This document shows positions 61,301 through 64,000 of a stretch of DNA of 64,000 bases, one piece after another. The position numbers were made by a program, and so were the translations under genes. A model generated the notes under the pieces. It saw only the letters and a program-made list of their open reading frames with translations, ran no database searches and was not told the origin of the DNA. Numbering within the stretch: the stretch's first letter is position 1; each line of letters starts with the position of its first letter. The stretch spans positions 5,145,991 through 5,209,990 of the forward strand of contig NC_088297.1 in NCBI RefSeq assembly GCF_032854445.1. The letters run 5' to 3'. The DNA comes from Liolophura sinensis. Taxonomy: Eukaryota; Mollusca; Polyplacophora; Chitonida; Chitonidae.

Positions 61301-63622
61301 GCAGCCAGCATTATGGTGGGAGGAAACCGGGCAGAGCCCTGGGGAAACCCACGACCATCTGCAGGTTGCTGGCAGACCTTCCCACGAACGACTGGAGAGG
61401 AAGCCAGCATGAGCTGGACTTGAACTCACAGCGACCGCATTGGTGAGAGATTCCTGGGTCATTACGCTGCGCTGGCACGCTAACCAACTGAGGTAACTAT
61501 CGTGGTGATGCAATCCTATGTGCACATAAGCTGAGTGTGTTTTGTGAGACCATGGCAATGGTGCCTACATCAAACAGAAACCAGTTATTCTACCTGTTAT
61601 TAAACCTTGACACTAACAGAACACCATGTAACCTACACCTTTAGAATGCCAACAGCTTTTAGTGAAGTCCATATTTAAAGTCAAACGTCCCAGGTGATTT
61701 TCATGAAAGAAAATTAAACAGACCCAGTTTGAAAATTTCTAAATATTTCATTCCCTAAATTTTAAAGGATACAACTGTCCATTGTATGTCCACGTAGCTT
61801 GCTATGAGACTGCTGTGTTTCAGGGCCTCGCTGTCACTCAACAGGCTTGATCCCGCCCCTTCTGCATGGACTGGACCAACCAGATTTGTGGTATACAGGT
61901 CTTTACCCTGGAGATCCGGGAAGTTAATACGGCGCATCTTTACAGCAAACCTTGCAAAAAGTAAGAATAAAACTAAATCAACAAGCATGCTGGTAGTGTT
62001 TGCAATACAGTATATATCTCCTACTGGTTTGATTTATTTATTTATTTATTTGATTGGTGTTTTACGCCGTACTCAAGAATATTTCACTTATATGACGACG
62101 GCCGGCATTATGGTTGGTGGAAACCGGGCAGAGCCCGGGGGAAACCCACGACCACCCGCAGGTTGCTGCAAGATCTTCTCAGGTACGGCCAGAGAGGAAG
62201 CCAGCATGAGTTGGACTTGAACTCACAGCGACCGCATTGGTAAGAGACTCCTGGGTCATTAGCACGCTAACCAACTGAGCCATGGAGGCCTTCTCCGACT
62301 GGTTTGAGCCATCTTGATGGTAGCAAGTCAAAGTCCACAGTACAGTGTTTTTTAGTCTTTAGTCAGCTCAAAGTAGGCCCATTTTGTTGAAAATGGACCC
62401 AATGGACCAAGTCAATAGTGGTCTCCTTGAAATCATGTAACACTTCAAATTTAACCACCAAGATTGCAAAGAAATCTGGAAAACTCTTAAGTGTAAAACA
62501 AAACAAACATTGGCTATAATTCTGTCAAAACTAGCACTTGATCCGAAAGATACTTTTGGTCAAAAAATCTTTAAAAAAACTGATATGTGACAGACCGACA
62601 AACTGACAGACAAGATGTTAACCCATCGTTCTGTCTCGTACCAACAGGAGACTAACACTCTGGCTCTAGGATCACAAGGTCATCTAAGACTTTAATAACT
62701 CAGCCTTAGTGTTCATTTCTTAACAGTTTACCGCCGCTAATTAGTTACTAATGTCAGGAATTTTTATTTTAATACTTAGAGTTGTCTTAGGCTTCCATCA
62801 CAAAATTGCTTACACGAGAAGAAAACATAAAAACATGACACTATAGGTTGAAAAGAGCACATTTTTTTCAATCTGGTGTTGCCTGTTGCATAATTTTGCG
62901 ATTTTTCCTCGCCATACATGTACAGCCTGAAAATGGCAAAGCTGGTACAAATCCTGGAGTTGATCGCGTCCTCCATCTTTAACACCCTGTAATTTATGCT
63001 GGGGGTGTGTTGCTTCTCAGCTAATGAGAGTCGTTAAAACTGCCGGCTTGTTCCTGTAAACTTGGAACCTACGTCCAACATTCCGGCTTGCCAATCGTCA
63101 AGCAGAAAACGAACTGTACTGTTCTAGCGGAAATGTATGAACTGAACTTCAGCGGTTTCCGGCGGCAATTCTCCTCCTAACACAGAAGACTTCAGGGCTA
63201 GTTCTTAGGCAAAATGGAGTCGCCCACATTGGATTTTGGTGCTGACTTTATTCATAATTTATCAACTTGAGGTGTATATTATAATTTTTTATGGCATGCA
63301 CCTGCAAGGAAATACATACTCTTTTCAATTGTATTTGTTTGATATTCAAATTTTGGTCTCTTTTAAGTTCAATAACACACTGAGGAATTTTACCACAAGT
63401 TAAGTCTAAGGCTTTGCGATTCTGTGGCCTGAGCAACTGTCCCATCTACCTTCCCTGTTAGCACACCATAGATGTCATAACAGAGTTATCGTTACTCGAC
63501 ACTCTACTCACCTGCGCACTTGGTTTGGTTCTATCACAATGCTGTTGTCCACTCCATACCTAACCTCCATGTCATGACGACTCTCGTTTCTGCCATCCAA
63601 CACCAAGAAACACATTTCAGGG
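55012..63622 (-). CDS. TRAPPC9: TRAPPC9 (NIBP/Trs120 homologue), last six coding exons; 5' part outside the window
   Basis: TRAPPC9 is a large subunit of the TRAPP II tethering complex at the Golgi/endosome, a Rab activator. Coding exons, in transcript order, are 63622-63512, 61950-61773, 58812-58719, 57956-57858, 56024-55897 and 55350-55012. The phases agree at every junction (2,0,1,1,0). Segments align in order with the human C-terminus as I remember it: LVLDGRNESRHDMEVRYG with LLDVFNSTEHELTVSTRS, AILQASPLHWGD with LQLAPLQWDVL, CYQDNGNGYREYNTEEKV with PFQDHQNGVHNYDLHDTV, and FLTGGEYLLEVRC with LYTGDFFLHIRF. Beyond the conserved end, the last exon adds a hydrophilic tail of about 55 residues, rich in Ser, Glu and Asn. 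About 315 residues are encoded here. Confidence 0.93.
55503..55565 (-). mobile_element. Decayed SINE fragment in TRAPPC9 intron
   Basis: TTTTAATTGGTATTTCATAT, TATACTCAGAAATATTTCGC and ACACAGTGGCAGTCAGG are the mutated tail and 3' module. Confidence 0.75.
55897..56024 (-). CDS. TRAPPC9: TRAPPC9 exon
   Basis: The acceptor is TCTCCTTTCAG. The exon encodes DIPTMEGALLHIVCYQDNGN, GYREYNTEEKVVTMGTN and IIPLSE, and ends TCAGAG|GTGTGA in phase 0. The donor is weak but the join keeps alignment with the family. Confidence 0.92.
56785..57064 (+). mobile_element. Second SINE family with (ACTC)n tail, longer copy
   Basis: The start has GGTAGTTCCAGGGTCAATTC, which may be a B-box remnant. The middle has TGGTTGACCTGTATCAGTAT and GGCTTGGGTGGGGCGG. 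The end has GACGTTAAACCCCAAGCACT then ACTCACTAAC. The 3' part matches 20565-20725. It lies in a TRAPPC9 intron, antisense. Confidence 0.75.
57200..57260. repeat. G-rich/GA-rich low-complexity tract
   Basis: GGGGGAGGGGGGAGGAGAGG continuing GGGAGGGGGGGGGAAGAG, in a TRAPPC9 intron. Confidence 0.85.
57420..57778. repeat. 20-bp tandem repeat, about 18 copies
   Basis: The unit is CAACTTAGTCCTGGAAGGAA, with variants CCTTGGAGGAA and CCTGGGAAGAA that alternate in places. It lies in the TRAPPC9 intron just downstream of the exon at 57858-57956. Confidence 0.96.
57858..57956 (-). CDS. TRAPPC9: TRAPPC9 exon
   Basis: The acceptor is TTTACTTTCAG. The exon encodes DVTLNSKTYEPSCGVEVSQG then ELVSLDVQLTTDS, and ends GACTCAG|GTAACA in phase 1. 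A 20-bp tandem repeat begins about 80 bp downstream of this donor. Confidence 0.92.
58043..58195. repeat. 81-bp direct duplication
   Basis: GACAACTGAGAATTGAGTGC begins copies at 58043 and 58124, nearly identical through ACAAGCACCTGAAAAAA. It lies in a TRAPPC9 intron. Confidence 0.95.
58719..58812 (-). CDS. TRAPPC9: TRAPPC9 exon
   Basis: The acceptor is ATGTGACCAG. The exon encodes PILSVSGHASLDYLPWSSA and QLAILQASPLHW, and ends CACTGGG|GTGAGT in phase 1. SG-ASLDYL and ASPLHW align with SGEASVEGLL and LAPLQW of human TRAPPC9. Confidence 0.92.
58860..61225. other. TRAPPC9 intron, mostly unassigned
   Basis: Frames of 60-102 codons occur (for example 59037-59345) without recognisable similarity or splice support. 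No further TRAPPC9 exon fits between the two aligned neighbours. Confidence 0.5.
61239..61492 (-). mobile_element. Near full-length SINE with 13-bp target-site duplication
   Basis: Flanks are GTAACTATCATGG at 61226-61238 and GTAACTATCGTGG at 61493-61505 (one mismatch). The element runs from the tail complement to ACGCTAACCAACTGAG, including the tRNA head. It is in the same orientation as TRAPPC9. Confidence 0.95.
61773..61950 (-). CDS. TRAPPC9: TRAPPC9 exon
   Basis: The acceptor is CTTTTTGCAAG. The exon encodes FAVKMRRINFPDLQGKDL, a linker GPVHAEGAGSSLLSDSEA, then LKHSSLIASYVDIQWTV. The donor is taken as ACAGTT|GTATCC because this length matches the human alignment; the alternative ACA|GTTGTA would give two fewer intronic-frame choices and one residue less. 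Confidence 0.88.
62033..62292 (-). mobile_element. Near full-length SINE with 15-bp target-site duplication
   Basis: Flanks are CTCCTACTGGTTTGA at 62018-62032 and CTCCGACTGGTTTGA at 62293-62307 (one mismatch). The head ends with AACTGAGCCATGGAGGCC, the complement of GGCCTCCATGGCTCAGTT. Confidence 0.95.
62310..63510. other. TRAPPC9 intron, unassigned
   Basis: No exon fits the phases here. A 69-codon minus-strand frame at 62776-62985 has no supporting splice sites. Confidence 0.5.
63512..63622 (-). CDS. TRAPPC9: TRAPPC9 exon (first of six in window)
   Basis: The acceptor is TTCTGTTTCAG. The exon encodes PEMCFLVLDGRNESRHDMEV then RYGVDNSIVIEPNQVR, and ends GTGCGCAG|GTGAGT in phase 2. It is a beta-rich repeat typical of the ASPM/Ig-like C-terminal part of the family. 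Confidence 0.93.
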
Positions 63623-63848
63623 CTGAAACAGAAAAAACAAGGAGATACAATCAAAGATTGTCAGCATCACAGAACCCTCCCCCCGCCCCCCTCAAGCTTT
63701 TCTCCCCTCCTCCTCCCAGATTCCCACAAAACTCATGCATGCCTACTGAACTACTTGTATATTCAGAGGTTAATATACACAATTCTAAATGTTTGAGGGA
63801 CTAACAGATCTGTAGAATGAACCCATAAGTGTCTAACATACTTAATAT

Positions 63849-64000
63849 ACTTAATTTATTTATTTACTTGATTGGTGTTTTACGCCGTACTCAAGAATAT
63901 CTCACTTATACGATGGCGGCCAGCATTATGGTGGGTGGAAAAAGGGCAGAGCCCAGGGGAAACCCACGACCATTCGCAGGTTGCTGGTAGACCTTTCCAC
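63849..64000 (-). mobile_element. SINE truncated by the window edge
   Basis: ATTTATTTACTTGATTGGTG, CGCCGTACTCAAGAATATCT, GGCGGCCAGCATTATGGTGG and ATTCGCAGGTTGCTGG. It continues beyond 64000. It lies in a TRAPPC9 intron. Confidence 0.95.

Overview
This is animal nuclear DNA, most likely from a mollusc or another lophotrochozoan. Coding sequence is split into short GT/AG exons, single copy, and very sparse (about 4.5 kb out of 64 kb). The rest is packed with minisatellites and with about 27 pieces of one tRNA-headed SINE whose 3' module reads GAGTACGGCGTAAAAC and ends in (AAAT)n. From memory, this type of SINE is common in molluscan genomes. I could not check that, and I name no species.

I could reconstruct four genes with consistent splice phases. 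(1) NMRAL1-like NADPH-sensor protein, minus strand, 23710 to 15147, six coding exons, 309 aa, complete. (2) An unrecognised single-pass membrane protein, minus strand, 28831 to 26390, two coding exons, 424 aa. (3) Clathrin light chain, plus strand, 31780 to 47758, seven coding exons, 286 aa, complete. (4) The 3' end of TRAPPC9, minus strand, 63622 to 55012, last six coding exons; the gene continues past the right edge. Genes 2 and 3 are divergent and may share a promoter region near 31 kb. Genes 3 and 4 converge on the repeat-rich 48-55 kb interval. A further first coding exon with a lysosomal-type ERSPLL motif may lie at 13024-12795 on the minus strand.

Layout: 0-1.8 kb, sparse unique DNA and TE debris. 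1.8-5.7 kb, a satellite array with a homogeneous 40-bp core and decayed flanks. 6-15 kb, more minisatellites, SINEs and one possible first exon. 15-24 kb, NMRAL1. 24-26 kb, a palindromic MITE and unassigned DNA. 26-29 kb, the membrane-protein gene. 29-31.7 kb, a minisatellite, SINEs and the putative divergent promoter. 31.8-48.3 kb, clathrin light chain with VNTR-loaded introns. 48.3-55 kb, SINEs and minisatellites between convergent genes. 55-64 kb, TRAPPC9.

The most striking observation is in NMRAL1. The 3' splice acceptor of coding exon 2, plus the first 47-48 bases of that exon, have been amplified into 17 copies with an exact 79-bp period, so 16 decoy acceptors precede the real one. Other items worth a second look are paired homologous cassette exons and a possible 12-nt microexon in clathrin light chain, a 0.5-kb inverted repeat in its second intron, and an age-graded 40-bp satellite array.

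No rRNA gene, functional tRNA gene, CRISPR array, prokaryotic operon or virus-like gene was seen.
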